Shown here: in pieces, positions 51,656 to 61,680 of the stretch
Position numbering within the stretch: position 1 is the stretch's first letter
Layout of the letters: the number at the start of each line of letters is the position of its first letter
Assembly (NCBI RefSeq): GCF_025979705.1
Contig: NZ_CP110138.1
Coordinates: 1-64,000, forward strand
From: Hymenobacter sp. YIM 151858-1
Lineage (GTDB): Bacteria; Bacteroidota; Bacteroidia; Cytophagales; Hymenobacteraceae
Direction: 5' to 3'
Length of the DNA: 64,000 bases
The notes under the pieces: generated by a model
What the model was told of the DNA's origin: nothing
Database searches by the model: none
What the model saw: the letters and a program-made list of their open reading frames with translations, nothing else
Made by a program: the position numbers and the translations under genes

Positions 51656-53013
51656 TGGTAGCCGGCGACCGATTCAGCGACGAAAACGGAGTACGGATAA
51701 ACCGGCTGGGCATTACCGACCCCCAGCAGCTGGCCCAGGCCGAAACCGACTCCTCGCTGCTGCGCCTGCAGCGGCTCAACCTGCAGGGCGGCATCCCCGG
51801 CGGGCGCTACGACCACGCCCACCTTAAGCAGGTGCACCAGAAGCTGTTTGAGGGCGTCTACCAGTGGGCCGGCGAAACCCGGGCCGACCGCGAGTTTCAG
51901 GGCCACAAGCCCACGTACGTCACCGGCTTCAAGGAAACGATGACCTACGCGCCCTACAAAGAGATTGAGCAGCGGCTGAATGCCATCGGCGCGCAGCTGG
52001 GCCAGGAGAACTACCTGAAGGGACTGTCGGAGGAAAAATTTGCCGAGCGCGCGGCCTACTACCTCGACCAGTACAACCACACCCACGCCTTTCGGGACGG
52101 CAACGGCCGCACGCTGCAGGCCACGTTTGTGCAGCTGGGCCAGGAGGCCGGCTACCAAGTCGACTTCGCTCGCATCGACCCGGCCACGCTCAACCGAGCC
52201 CGCGACCTGGCCATCGTGCGCCCTCACGCACCCGAAGAGGCAGCGAAGAACCTGCAGGCATTGAAAGCCATGTTTGAGCAGGTCATCAGCCCGGCGCCAG
52301 GCCTCGAAGCCGAACTGCGGCGCGACCCCAGCCAGGCGCGTCCCCTGGCCGCGTTGTCCCCGGAGATGAAAGCCATGGACGCTCGGCGCGAACTGGAAGT
52401 GACCGGCTACCGGGTGATGGACATCGTGGCCAACATGCCCGGCGCCGGCAATTACGAGAAGGGCGTGGCGGTAGGGAAGGGGGTAGAGGCAACGAACTTA
52501 AACCCCGCGGCAATTCAGAGCCACTTAAAGCAGTTTCAGCAGGCGGCGGAGAAGATTATCAAGCATCCCGCGTTGCAGGGTCCAGATGCGCGGCAGGACC
52601 AGACGGATGCCAGACGGTTTCGAGTAGCGGCGGAGAAGGTTCAGACGTTGGCGGTGGCAAAAGAGGCAGAAGCGAAGACTCCGCTGCCTATGACTCACGA
52701 GGAGGCTCAGGCTGTTTTCAAGCAAGCCGCTAAGCATGTTGCTCAAGCCCTGCGCGAGCACGGGAAGGGGCTCGACGCGGCCCGGCTGCAGGAAGTTGCC
52801 CGTCACGTAGAACGTACGCCTTTCATTGGGGGCCTAAATCGAGTGAATGTAGGCAAGGCCATCGATGCTGCAGAGCAGATTCCGGCTCTGAGAGGTAGCA
52901 GCGAAGTGGTCGACCTGAAAAGTGCGCTAAGCGTTATGGAGAAAGCACATCTGGTACAGGAACGTAGTCCAGCCAATATACCTAATCGTAATGCCGGAGG
53001 GATTGAGCGATGA
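51655..53013 (+). CDS. Fic-domain protein with long C-terminal tail
   Basis: The 452-residue protein has a Fic domain at about 50-185 with HAFRDGNGRTLQ at residues 144-155. The canonical motif is HPFxxGNGRxxR; here the last Arg is Gln-155 and the Pro is Ala. Fic proteins usually AMPylate target proteins. The C-terminal 270 residues are helical and Gln/Ala/Lys-rich, without a recognised domain, and might act as a BID-like transfer signal. From about 52,480 the codon use shifts to lower GC, suggesting a fusion. It is coupled to the antitoxin. Confidence 0.8.
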   Translation: MVAGDRFSDENGVRINRLGITDPQQLAQAETDSSLLRLQRLNLQGGIPGGRYDHAHLKQVHQKLFEGVYQWAGETRADREFQGHKPTYVTGFKETMTYAPYKEIEQRLNAIGAQLGQENYLKGLSEEKFAERAAYYLDQYNHTHAFRDGNGRTLQATFVQLGQEAGYQVDFARIDPATLNRARDLAIVRPHAPEEAAKNLQALKAMFEQVISPAPGLEAELRRDPSQARPLAALSPEMKAMDARRELEVTGYRVMDIVANMPGAGNYEKGVAVGKGVEATNLNPAAIQSHLKQFQQAAEKIIKHPALQGPDARQDQTDARRFRVAAEKVQTLAVAKEAEAKTPLPMTHEEAQAVFKQAAKHVAQALREHGKGLDAARLQEVARHVERTPFIGGLNRVNVGKAIDAAEQIPALRGSSEVVDLKSALSVMEKAHLVQERSPANIPNRNAGGIER

Positions 53014-53039
53014 AATCTGGTTCTGAAGAGCGAAGAACC

Positions 53040-53966
53040 CTAGCTAAAACTTATCTTATACTCCCGCTCAAAACCAGTCATTGTACGCTCATCATAGCTA
53101 TTTATCCAATTGAGTTGCCCACCTTCCTGGACCTCTTTGGCGCGTCCTGTGCTGTGACTGAATGTTCCCGTTGAATAGCCCTTTTCCCCGAAGGGGCTAG
53201 CCAGCACAACCATTTCCTTGGCCTCTTTTAACCGGAAAACTCTATCGAACACATTTGCCTTAATGGCGATATTATCAAAGGACAATCGTTGTTGTACACT
53301 CGGGTAGATAATAGCTTCACCTCCAATCTCGCTTCCCATTATCTTGCCCGCAAAAAAGGCACTGAACAGGTAGTTAAGGTGGGAACCCGGCCGAACCAGC
53401 CGGGAGAAGGCATCGGCTAAGAATTCCACTTGGAGCGTAAAAAGCTCCCGTAAGTGAGGGGGGAATTGTCGCACTTGCTGCTCGAAGGCTTCACGTATCT
53501 CCCAAGTGCCTATGTTGATGCTGTCAGGTGGCTGATGTCCTATGATGCTAAAACAGCGCATGGGAGTGCTTTCTGTGTTTTCCCAGTGGCTGACTGTAAT
53601 CAAATCGCCTTCCTCAGGTTTGAGCTCACTCAGAATGGTTAAGTAGTTAAACCCTGCATAGAGGACACTGCTTCTTTGAATGTTACACCGTCCGTATTTA
53701 GCAACTTTGTCGGCGGGGGGGTATTTGATTAAGCCAATATTTTGTAGGCGGCTATTGCTGCCAATGACCCGGCGATTAACCGTGACCCGCTGAATCTCGG
53801 TTATCACCTCGGGTCTTTCCAGCGCAAAAAACGTGGAGAATACATTATCCATGAGGGACAGCAAGCCCTGCTCCCAGGCAGGCGTCACATCCCCCGCGAG
53901 GTGGGTCCGCAAAACGTCAAGAAAAGCTTTTTTCTCAGCAAGTTGGGCGAAGGTAATATCTTGCAT
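53040..53966 (-). CDS. RES-domain-like protein
   Basis: The 308-residue protein has a central region with RVTVNRRVIGSNSRLQ, KYGRCNIQRSSVLYAGFN and YLTILSEL. This is the Arg/Tyr-Gly-Arg/Leu-Tyr/Glu spacing of RES-domain proteins, NAD-degrading toxins of toxin-antitoxin pairs. It is larger than typical RES toxins, and no Xre partner is adjacent. A C-terminal beta-rich half is unrecognised. GC content is visibly lower than in the transfer genes. It converges on fic with a short GGTTCT/AGAACC hairpin between. Confidence 0.5.
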   Translation of the reverse strand: MQDITFAQLAEKKAFLDVLRTHLAGDVTPAWEQGLLSLMDNVFSTFFALERPEVITEIQRVTVNRRVIGSNSRLQNIGLIKYPPADKVAKYGRCNIQRSSVLYAGFNYLTILSELKPEEGDLITVSHWENTESTPMRCFSIIGHQPPDSINIGTWEIREAFEQQVRQFPPHLRELFTLQVEFLADAFSRLVRPGSHLNYLFSAFFAGKIMGSEIGGEAIIYPSVQQRLSFDNIAIKANVFDRVFRLKEAKEMVVLASPFGEKGYSTGTFSHSTGRAKEVQEGGQLNWINSYDERTMTGFEREYKISFS

Positions 53967-54097
53967 GCAGGTAGGAGAAAGAGCGTTTTGAGAGGGAGTA
54001 AAGCGTGAGCAGGTATGAAGGCGTTATTGTGCCGAGCCCAGCAACCTAGTTCAAAGATGCAGGGCTTTCGCGTACTTACCTATCTATCACCTTTCCC

Positions 54098-54655
54098 ATG
54101 AGCTTTCCCTACCCTTGCCTCCTCCGTCCTATTTCAGCAGAGCTTCTGACAATCTCAGGTCAGGTAGTGGAGGTTCCCAAGGCCGAATTACAGCTTCGTC
54201 GGTGGCAAGGAGCCCCCTTGGCCGATACGTTTGGTGGTAAACCAGCCATCGATTTTGGGGGACGGCCCGTTTTTGCGGAGTTATGTGTATATGAGTTACT
54301 GCGACTCTCCGGCTGGCAGGCCCGTTGGGTGGAGACCTATGGTGCTGGGGCAATGAACCCGAAATACTTCACCAGCTGGGCCGACGCCGGGCTGGCCGGC
54401 CAAAAGCATGAGCCTATTCCGAATTCGGACATGCAGGCGTTACTCCAGCAGATTGCACACGCTAATGGTAACAGCTATGCCGGGTGTTGGGATATCGTCG
54501 GCTGGGCTGGCCCTGATGTGTTGTTTGCGGAACTGAAGCGCCGCAAAAAGGACCGATTGCGCCCTACACAGCCCCGCTGGTTAGCGGCGGCATTACAAGT
54601 GGGATTGCAGCCGACAAATTTTCTGCTGGTTGAATGGGATTTTGCTCCTGAGTAA
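54098..54655 (+). CDS. VRR-NUC-like nuclease
   Basis: The 185-residue protein ends with a compact nuclease-like block: CWDIVGWAGPDVLFAELKRRKK, with Asp and the E-x-K pair, then RLRPTQPRWLAAALQVGLQP with the conserved Gln. This is the core of VRR-NUC (PD-(D/E)XK) domains. The N-terminal half is unrecognised. It is the only plus-strand gene in the right-hand island, transcribed away from the RES-like gene and converging on the nuclease operon. Confidence 0.6.
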   Translation: MSFPYPCLLRPISAELLTISGQVVEVPKAELQLRRWQGAPLADTFGGKPAIDFGGRPVFAELCVYELLRLSGWQARWVETYGAGAMNPKYFTSWADAGLAGQKHEPIPNSDMQALLQQIAHANGNSYAGCWDIVGWAGPDVLFAELKRRKKDRLRPTQPRWLAAALQVGLQPTNFLLVEWDFAPE

Positions 54656-54682
54656 CACCAACGTTACCAGATGGCACAGACC

Positions 54683-55672
54683 TTATCCTAGCACCCTGCT
54701 CAATTGACTGAAACGAGGGGTTGTCCCAACCCAGTTATAGCAGAGTACCTGCACCTGCCATTTCTTTAATTGTTCTGCTATTTCAGCAGGAAGCTTTTCA
54801 GGTAATACCAGGACCAACTTAGCCGTGCGAGCAGCTGAACTGTAAAGCAGGAGTTGTCCCAGGCCCGTACAGATAGTCTGAGTTGTCACGCTGGTTTTTA
54901 CCTCGAAGAGCACCAGCAGGTCACGGCCTTCCATCAGCATTAAGTCCCGATGACGGTCATTGCGTACTGTCCAACCGCGTGAAGCAGCTAAGCCACCTAG
55001 GCGTTGGGCCAACTCGTTAACCACGAGGCCATGCGTAAAATCCATGGACCCTGCGCTCGAACGCGTTGTAGCGCCAGACTTCTCCTGAGCAAAAATGCGG
55101 TTATCTATCTGCAGCAAGGAGGAAGCAATACCTGTTAAGCCTGTGTTTGCCCCGGCTTCCTTTACCCGCTGAACTTCCTGAACAAAAGTGGCCAATTGTT
55201 GACCAAAGAATTTCGAGCGCAACTGGCCGACTATGAAGCATTCGGTTTGCTCGCCATTCTCTTCGTGCAACCAGACCTTCTCGCTGCGGCACTCGTTGAG
55301 CATAAGGCCGCGCCCAACGCCCGCCTTGCCCCCACCGATGTGGCCGCGATGTAATACGATAGGGCTGTTTTCTTCATCCAATGCGAAGACAGCTCCCACG
55401 CGCCTTGGCCGGTGACTGTAATCCTGAAAGTTGATTTGGACAACCATGGACGGGCTTTTGCCCACGCCAAATGCGTTCCATTGCAGGTGGCCAGGACTCG
55501 TCCAAATATTAAGTTTAGGCGAAAAGTTGGCATCAGTAGCGGCCGTACCGCCCCGATGGCCAATGGTGAAGTCTGGTCGGTGTTCTGGAAAAATGGTATT
55601 GCTGTCGAGCAGCGCCCGAAATTCGGTGTACAGTTTCTTTACCTGCTTTGGGTCGCTGACAAGGGTGAGCAT
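54683..55672 (-). CDS. PD-(D/E)XK nuclease-like protein, last gene of the Dpt-like operon
   Basis: The 329-residue protein carries a C-terminal nuclease core: RHRDLMLMEGRDLLVLFEVKTS (D ... E-V-K), then TGLGQLLLYSSAA (the Q-x3-Y motif of RecB-like nucleases). The N-terminal 200 residues include FTIGHRGGTAATDANFSP and contain no known domain to my eye. It follows the 139-aa gene by 16 bases in the same direction as the large ATPase gene, so it is probably part of the same defence unit. Confidence 0.6.
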   Translation of the reverse strand: MLTLVSDPKQVKKLYTEFRALLDSNTIFPEHRPDFTIGHRGGTAATDANFSPKLNIWTSPGHLQWNAFGVGKSPSMVVQINFQDYSHRPRRVGAVFALDEENSPIVLHRGHIGGGKAGVGRGLMLNECRSEKVWLHEENGEQTECFIVGQLRSKFFGQQLATFVQEVQRVKEAGANTGLTGIASSLLQIDNRIFAQEKSGATTRSSAGSMDFTHGLVVNELAQRLGGLAASRGWTVRNDRHRDLMLMEGRDLLVLFEVKTSVTTQTICTGLGQLLLYSSAARTAKLVLVLPEKLPAEIAEQLKKWQVQVLCYNWVGTTPRFSQLSRVLG

Positions 55673-55688
55673 AGGGAGGTCGCTGCTC

Positions 55689-56108
55689 CTAGATTAATTG
55701 GTTACACCTCAACACGATTCGAATCTCAGCTGCCGCGGCCTCGGCCGCTCCCTTACGTCGACTCATCCACTCAGCATATAGGGAATGGCGGCATTCAGTA
55801 GGAATAGGCAAGCGGTATAGGTGGAGATACAGGAAAACCATGTCATACCAGTAGTCGGTATGAGCTTCAGGAGGGTAACCCCAGTGGTGAAAGCTGCGGT
55901 GTAGATAGCTGTTGACTGCAAAGTTATCGTTGGCCCGTAGGTACAGTTTTGAAGAGGCCTTCAAGTGCTGGACCTTTTTGCCCATCTCTGCGTGGAGACC
56001 GGCATCATCTAAGCTCGGCCAAGATTTTTGGGCGTATGCATACCAATTAAAAGCATGGCCCAGATTAATGATGGTTTGTGTCGTTTCAAGACTCAGCCCT
56101 GTATTCAT
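55689..56108 (-). CDS. Small protein, 139 aa, between the ATPase and nuclease genes
   Basis: I take the ATG at 56108, 20 bases after the stop of the large ATPase gene; an earlier in-frame ATG at 56159 would overlap that gene. The protein is helical and rich in Trp, Tyr and His (NWYAYAQKSWPSL, SFHHWGYPPEAHTDYWYDMV). No family was recognised. Its place inside the operon suggests a dedicated partner. Confidence 0.55.
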   Translation of the reverse strand: MNTGLSLETTQTIINLGHAFNWYAYAQKSWPSLDDAGLHAEMGKKVQHLKASSKLYLRANDNFAVNSYLHRSFHHWGYPPEAHTDYWYDMVFLYLHLYRLPIPTECRHSLYAEWMSRRKGAAEAAAAEIRIVLRCNQLI

Positions 56109-56127
56109 AGTTGATATAAAACTAGAA

Positions 56128-59100
56128 TTACTCGGCAGCGCGAATTGTGCTACCTCCATGCTGGGTAACGCGAGGCCTAGTTACAATCTTAATAGGCTGT
56201 TGTGTTACAAGCTTATTCGTCGCTTTCGTTGCCCATAGGAACGCTTCACCGGGACCAAGCTGCGAGAGGTCGGCAGGAGTCAGTTTGTCAAACTGAACAA
56301 TGGACTTTTGCACATGCTTAAGCCATTGTGGCGAGTTGAACCGGTGGATAAGCACCGCTGTGCTCAGTTCGATGATGGCATTAGGCAAGCTCGGTGGGTC
56401 TTGGCTGGCTATTAACAGGCTTACGCCTTTATGCCGCATTTCCCGGATAGCCGTTACAATACTGCCAGTCAACTCTTGGTTGCCCATGTACTTATGGGCT
56501 TCATCAAATACAATGAATTTGTTGAAGGGCTGTCCATCAGGCAAGCGGGCATTCGCGAAGATGTTAAGCATGATGACGAACAGGCCTAGCGCATCATCCT
56601 GGTCCAAGAACTCATCGCGTAAATCCACTACGAGCAACCGACCAGGGGCCATTAGCTGACCTAATCGCACGGAATCATCTAAGTACTCTGCCGCGAGGGT
56701 TAAGCGGGACAATGCTAACTCGCGTTGCGAGGTGTTCAATAAGGCAGAATTCTGGATAGCATTGCGTAGTCCAATCAATGTCAGGTTCCCCCGCAAATCA
56801 CGCATTATGCTGTTTAGGTGCTTCATGTACAACGCTTGGCTACCAACTGCACCCATCAGGAAGCGCCAATCTTGAATGCTCAGTTCAGCTGAGGACAAGG
56901 CTAGTGGCTCTACTCGCAAGTCAGGATACTCTGCTTGGCGCTCCGCGAGCTTCGCTTTTGGCACCACCAACACAACATCATCGATTCCCTGAGGACGGGC
57001 ATCATACCACTCTCGCAAGCGGCTTACCTCGCCCGGCCGGCGGTTAGGCGAAGTCATTGAAGTAAACTCAGGTTTGTAGTCCTGACTTTCGCTGTAATGA
57101 AAAATCACACCAGCTAGGGGTTTTGGTAACGCATTTACGTGCGGTATAGACTGCAATACCATCTCCGTAATAGTGCCAATGGAATAGCTTTTGCCAGCTC
57201 CTTGGACACCAAACAAGCTGATGGTCTGCGTCCCATTTAAGTCCAGCGCCACACCCTGGCCATGCATCGTTCGTCCAAGCATGCCATACTGCGATGAAGC
57301 CTCGTTTTCACCTACATAAATGTTGTAAGCAGGAGACGCATTTTCCGAAAGGGGAGTGCTCTCATCATTAGGCAAAACAGCATTTGACTCAGGATGCGTT
57401 GCAGTTTCATTAGCGACTGCATCCAATGGCCTGCTTGAGGCTGAATCGGTTGGCTCGGAAGAAGGGATGGTCGTATCTGTTGCCTGTCCTTCCTGTTGAG
57501 AAACATCAGTTGCTGATGTGGGCTTATTCTGCGGATTGCTATCTGCGGTGAGGGGTCTATCGTTATTGCTTATGATGGCAATGGTGTCCGAAGCCGGTGA
57601 AGGATTGGGGAATGGAGTAGCAGCTATTTCGGTTGGCCTACGGCGAGTAAGGTCTGTGCGTAGTCGATGCCATTCTGGAGTAGGACGGCGGGTATTGAAA
57701 GTAGATTCAGGGTCCAACAAGGCTTCTATTCCTGGACGTCCGATGCGATAATAGACAGTATCCCCATATTCATCACGCTGGACTTTTACCGGATTGTCAA
57801 GATTGAAAACAATGCCTCGACGGGTAAACTCCATCTGATAAGGCATACTAGTTAGCTGCGTCAGAAATAGCCTCAGACGTTCGGGTTCACCTTCCGTCAG
57901 CAAGCCATACCGGGCAGCACGCTCCGCATAGAACTGCAACAATTCACTTAGCTCACGGCTGCGTAAAGGTTGGTCGAAGCGGGTGTGATTAGCGAAATGT
58001 TCAAAGTCGAACCGTTGCCTTAAGTGCGAAATAGTATTCGTCAACTGGTCGCTTATCTGTTCATACAAATGGCTCCACTCTCCGGTGCTCAACTCAGCCG
58101 TCCTAACCTTTATTTCCACCACCTGTACGTGGATAGTATTGGTTGTTGGGTCAACATCTATCAACAGGAGGTCCGCCCGGCTTTGACTTGTGTTTTCCTC
58201 ATTTGCCTTGAAAAAGTGCTGATGAAGGTCAATAGGAATGATGAACTGGTAGTTCAGCAGGCCTTGTTTCTCCAATAGTCGTTTTGCTAGTGCAATACCT
58301 GCGTATTCAAGCACTTTAGCTTGGTGGGGCTGGTTGCTAAGCTTCATCACCAGCGAGCCACTGACAGTACGCAAGTCGTTAAGTACTGCCTGGGTCAATG
58401 AGGCCAGTGGAGCAGGCGCAATTGTCCCTGTAAGCACCTGCATAACGGGTGATAGCAGATGAACGAGTTCAGCACCTGGCTTGCTGGTCAGGAAAGTGGA
58501 GACACCTAAGAACTGTTGGCCTGGTAGGTAATCTAGCAGAAACGGGACTTGGCCTTCCTCCACGGGTAGGTCAAATAACTCTGGACCTAAGTGGCGGTCG
58601 AAGGTGACAACCCAATCGGAATAGGTGTGAATCTTATCAATCAGAACACTCTCGGGGCCACCCAATCTCAACTCGGTAGCCGGAAGGGAGGCAGTGGGTT
58701 TACCTGCCAAGCACGTCGCCGTAAATTCGCTGAGGTAGCCAAAGGCTTGGTGCAATACTTCTCCCACTGCCCCTGCACTAGCCTCTGGCCTGTTGCCCGG
58801 CGTAATGTAGCGCGTCCAAGTGTACGTGTCTGGTGACTGCGTAGCGCGAAAATCAACGTGTGGCTCTATTATCAAGCCATCCAGGTGAAATGATGAGGCG
58901 ATTTGAGAAGGAACCTGTATGCGTGGTGTTAGTGGGAATGGATTGATAACGAAGCTCAGATGAGCGTCGGCTACGGCGGAGGTACGTCCGAACTCTTCAG
59001 TTGAATTAATGCTTAGCCGGAGCTTGGGGAATAAACGGTTGCGCGCTGGCTGGGCAAAGGTTTCAGCTTCCTCCGTTAAGGTCGTAGCGGGATTTAGCAA

Positions 59101-61680
59101 TCGGTTGAATGCCTCTCCTTCTTGGACTAGCGAACGATGCGAGGTAAATAGCCGGATTTCGTACCGCACCGATTTGAAAGGTGCATACTGTTCCAGTTTC
59201 ACTAAAACATCGTTAAATACCTGCCCCTCGCCCGGATTGAAAATGTTAATCGTTAGCTGCTCAGTGTAAGGATGCAGCTTGAGGTAGTTCTTGATGTGAT
59301 GGATTACTACATCGGCATCAACGTCATTTTCGATAACACTGCTAGTACCTCGTAGGTCGAGCACATGCTGTAAATACTGCACAAGCGAACGGCTAGAACC
59401 TGCTGCCGACAAAGTTGTATCGTTGCCACCAATAGCAGTTCGAGTAAAGACGCCCCAGCCGAAACATAATTCGCCAGCATACTCATAAGGCTGCACCTCC
59501 GAATCCTTCACCAGCAATGGGTGATTGGTGGGCTGCAGCTTGCCGAAGAATAGGCGCTCTATGTCATCAGACCAGTGCGGTAGCTGTTGGTCCAGCTGGT
59601 CACGGGTCATTTCTTCCCAGCGTTCAAACAAGTTGAGCAGTGAAAGCTGCCAGCCTAAGCGTAAAGGGTGTATGGGAGGCACCAACAACGCAGCGTAGCG
59701 CTCCTGGGTATCGGGTAGCTTGCCGCCTAGCGAGACCATATCCAGCTGCTGCACGGCCACCAATAGTTCCTGCAGATTAGCTCTGCTCAACTCTGTCAAA
59801 GTAGGCCAGCGTTCCTGCTCATGCTTGAGGCTAGCTAGCAAATCGGTATAAGCCTGCACGTAAGCCGTTGCGGCTTCCCGATGTTGAGCCAGGTCAAATG
59901 TTTCGAAGATGCCGTTTTTAGTAGCAACACTTTCACTTACCAGCGCAAAGAATTCGCGGCGAGCTGAAAGGAACGGGAGTGCCCCAGCATAATCATTCAA
60001 TGCACTGGTTTCAGGTGTCAGTGCATCGGCAGCCAGCGGTTGGCCTGCTACTGGAGCTTCCACCATCAACCGTCCCAGCCCAGCTGGGTACTGTAGCAAA
60101 TGCTGCTGGAGCAACCGCAGCTTCGATGAAACGGCCAGTTGAAAGCTATAAGGCGAGTCCTTGTATTTGATTTGAAAGTTTGAGGCTGTCTGTTTCTCTG
60201 GCTCATTGAGCCAACGCCATTCGTCTTCGTCGGGAACAAGACGTCGCGCACTAGGCTCCTGCTTGCGAAGGAGCAAGTCAAGGCGGTAGCGGAAATAGCT
60301 CTGCAGCACGCTGGAGACCTTCTCCCGACGAGAAGTTTCTACTTCGGTTCCCCCCTCTATCTGCTCGGCTTCAAAGTAGAAAATCTCTGTGTCCGAAGTC
60401 CAGCGGCCTCTTATTTCATGCCGATTGGCAGCGTCGCCTTGCTGTTCCTGCACTCGTTTCCACTCGGCCTGCGCCTCAGAATCCCGGAAGTCATCGTTTG
60501 TATTGAGGACGTTGCCGCGGGTATCAAGAGCAAAGACGCGTAAGAAATACTCACCGGGCTCCAGCAAGTTGGCATCAAACTTCATCTCACGGGTACGGCT
60601 CTTACCCTGTGTTCCCCCGCTGACCCAGCGGTCGAACTGCGGAATGGCACAAGCATAATTACCTGCCCCCACCACCTGCATCAAGTCAGCCTGGAAATGG
60701 GCTAAGTCTGCAATGTTCGTCGGCTTAGGGTCGGTGCTAAGCTTTACTTTGACTTTCACCGGGGTGGCCAGGTTGCCAACTAGTTCCAGTTTGCCTTCTT
60801 CATCCCGTTTGAGGACGGTGCTAGGGTAGCCCTTTATCTCCTCAATAGTTAGTTTGGGTGGCTGGCTGTGGTGTAGCTCCGCGATAGGCCAGTTTTCGAA
60901 GTATAGCTGAGGATACTGCTCTGCAATCAGGGTAGTCAGGGCGGCCTGCGACTTCGCTAAACTGTTGTTGCGCAATAGGTGAGCCAGTTCCAGCTGCAGA
61001 GTATTAGGATTGGCTGGAATGGGGAGAGATGCAAGCCGTTCGTAAACCCCCTTATTGAATTCGCACAGTGTATTGATGCACTGTTGGTTGTAATTGAGGC
61101 GAGCTGGAATTTTAGCTACGTTACTCAACAAGTCACCATCAGGAATAAGGTCAAGCAAGTGCAACGCATGGCCAGTGCGCTGGGCATTGGTCGGGTCTTC
61201 GAGTACTCGGAGCAAAAACTTGTTTCGCTTCTCTACACTAATACCGCTTTCCATGAACTTGAACACAGCTGCGAACGGCCCCTCTGTCAGGTGCTGGGCT
61301 ACCGCCTGTTCGCGCAGCCGCTGATTGATGCGTTGTTCGATGTCGCTCAAATCAAGCTCCGAGAATGTCGCGTTACCAAGCGAGTCTTCGGCAGCTGTGC
61401 GTAGTGTAGCCGGGCAAAGGACCAGAAGAGGAGCCGCTTCGAGGTTACGCCGCTCAATAAGCTTCGTAGCCTGAATGTAGCGCGATTCTCCCGCTGGTGG
61501 GCTTTGGCTCAAAATGTAGCATTCCAGCTTTGGCGCAGCTTGCGTAAACCGTTCCCAAAGCACTTCCAGCACCTGGTCGGCCACACCACCCAGCTTCATG
61601 CAGTGGCCGTTGGGAGCACTAAGCAGCAGCGGCGTGAATTTTTGCTCAATAGCATCAATAACGTTATCGACGTAGGACAT
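56128..61680 (-). CDS. dptH: Very large HerA/FtsK-type ATPase, DptH-like
   Basis: The 1850-residue protein has a large N-terminal part (about 1-1450) without a recognised catalytic motif and a C-terminal HerA-type ATPase. Walker A is FGVQGAGKSYSI near residue 1495, and Walker B is FIVFDEAHKYMGN near residue 1725, followed by LLIASQDPPSLP. Size, position as the third gene, and ATPase type fit DptH of the DNA phosphorothioation-dependent restriction system. MAD8 of the MADS system is an alternative. An acidic Ser/Thr-rich linker (about 1350-1450) precedes the ATPase. Its ATG overlaps the preceding stop by one base (TGATG). Confidence 0.55.
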   Translation of the reverse strand: MSYVDNVIDAIEQKFTPLLLSAPNGHCMKLGGVADQVLEVLWERFTQAAPKLECYILSQSPPAGESRYIQATKLIERRNLEAAPLLVLCPATLRTAAEDSLGNATFSELDLSDIEQRINQRLREQAVAQHLTEGPFAAVFKFMESGISVEKRNKFLLRVLEDPTNAQRTGHALHLLDLIPDGDLLSNVAKIPARLNYNQQCINTLCEFNKGVYERLASLPIPANPNTLQLELAHLLRNNSLAKSQAALTTLIAEQYPQLYFENWPIAELHHSQPPKLTIEEIKGYPSTVLKRDEEGKLELVGNLATPVKVKVKLSTDPKPTNIADLAHFQADLMQVVGAGNYACAIPQFDRWVSGGTQGKSRTREMKFDANLLEPGEYFLRVFALDTRGNVLNTNDDFRDSEAQAEWKRVQEQQGDAANRHEIRGRWTSDTEIFYFEAEQIEGGTEVETSRREKVSSVLQSYFRYRLDLLLRKQEPSARRLVPDEDEWRWLNEPEKQTASNFQIKYKDSPYSFQLAVSSKLRLLQQHLLQYPAGLGRLMVEAPVAGQPLAADALTPETSALNDYAGALPFLSARREFFALVSESVATKNGIFETFDLAQHREAATAYVQAYTDLLASLKHEQERWPTLTELSRANLQELLVAVQQLDMVSLGGKLPDTQERYAALLVPPIHPLRLGWQLSLLNLFERWEEMTRDQLDQQLPHWSDDIERLFFGKLQPTNHPLLVKDSEVQPYEYAGELCFGWGVFTRTAIGGNDTTLSAAGSSRSLVQYLQHVLDLRGTSSVIENDVDADVVIHHIKNYLKLHPYTEQLTINIFNPGEGQVFNDVLVKLEQYAPFKSVRYEIRLFTSHRSLVQEGEAFNRLLNPATTLTEEAETFAQPARNRLFPKLRLSINSTEEFGRTSAVADAHLSFVINPFPLTPRIQVPSQIASSFHLDGLIIEPHVDFRATQSPDTYTWTRYITPGNRPEASAGAVGEVLHQAFGYLSEFTATCLAGKPTASLPATELRLGGPESVLIDKIHTYSDWVVTFDRHLGPELFDLPVEEGQVPFLLDYLPGQQFLGVSTFLTSKPGAELVHLLSPVMQVLTGTIAPAPLASLTQAVLNDLRTVSGSLVMKLSNQPHQAKVLEYAGIALAKRLLEKQGLLNYQFIIPIDLHQHFFKANEENTSQSRADLLLIDVDPTTNTIHVQVVEIKVRTAELSTGEWSHLYEQISDQLTNTISHLRQRFDFEHFANHTRFDQPLRSRELSELLQFYAERAARYGLLTEGEPERLRLFLTQLTSMPYQMEFTRRGIVFNLDNPVKVQRDEYGDTVYYRIGRPGIEALLDPESTFNTRRPTPEWHRLRTDLTRRRPTEIAATPFPNPSPASDTIAIISNNDRPLTADSNPQNKPTSATDVSQQEGQATDTTIPSSEPTDSASSRPLDAVANETATHPESNAVLPNDESTPLSENASPAYNIYVGENEASSQYGMLGRTMHGQGVALDLNGTQTISLFGVQGAGKSYSIGTITEMVLQSIPHVNALPKPLAGVIFHYSESQDYKPEFTSMTSPNRRPGEVSRLREWYDARPQGIDDVVLVVPKAKLAERQAEYPDLRVEPLALSSAELSIQDWRFLMGAVGSQALYMKHLNSIMRDLRGNLTLIGLRNAIQNSALLNTSQRELALSRLTLAAEYLDDSVRLGQLMAPGRLLVVDLRDEFLDQDDALGLFVIMLNIFANARLPDGQPFNKFIVFDEAHKYMGNQELTGSIVTAIREMRHKGVSLLIASQDPPSLPNAIIELSTAVLIHRFNSPQWLKHVQKSIVQFDKLTPADLSQLGPGEAFLWATKATNKLVTQQPIKIVTRPRVTQHGGSTIRAAE

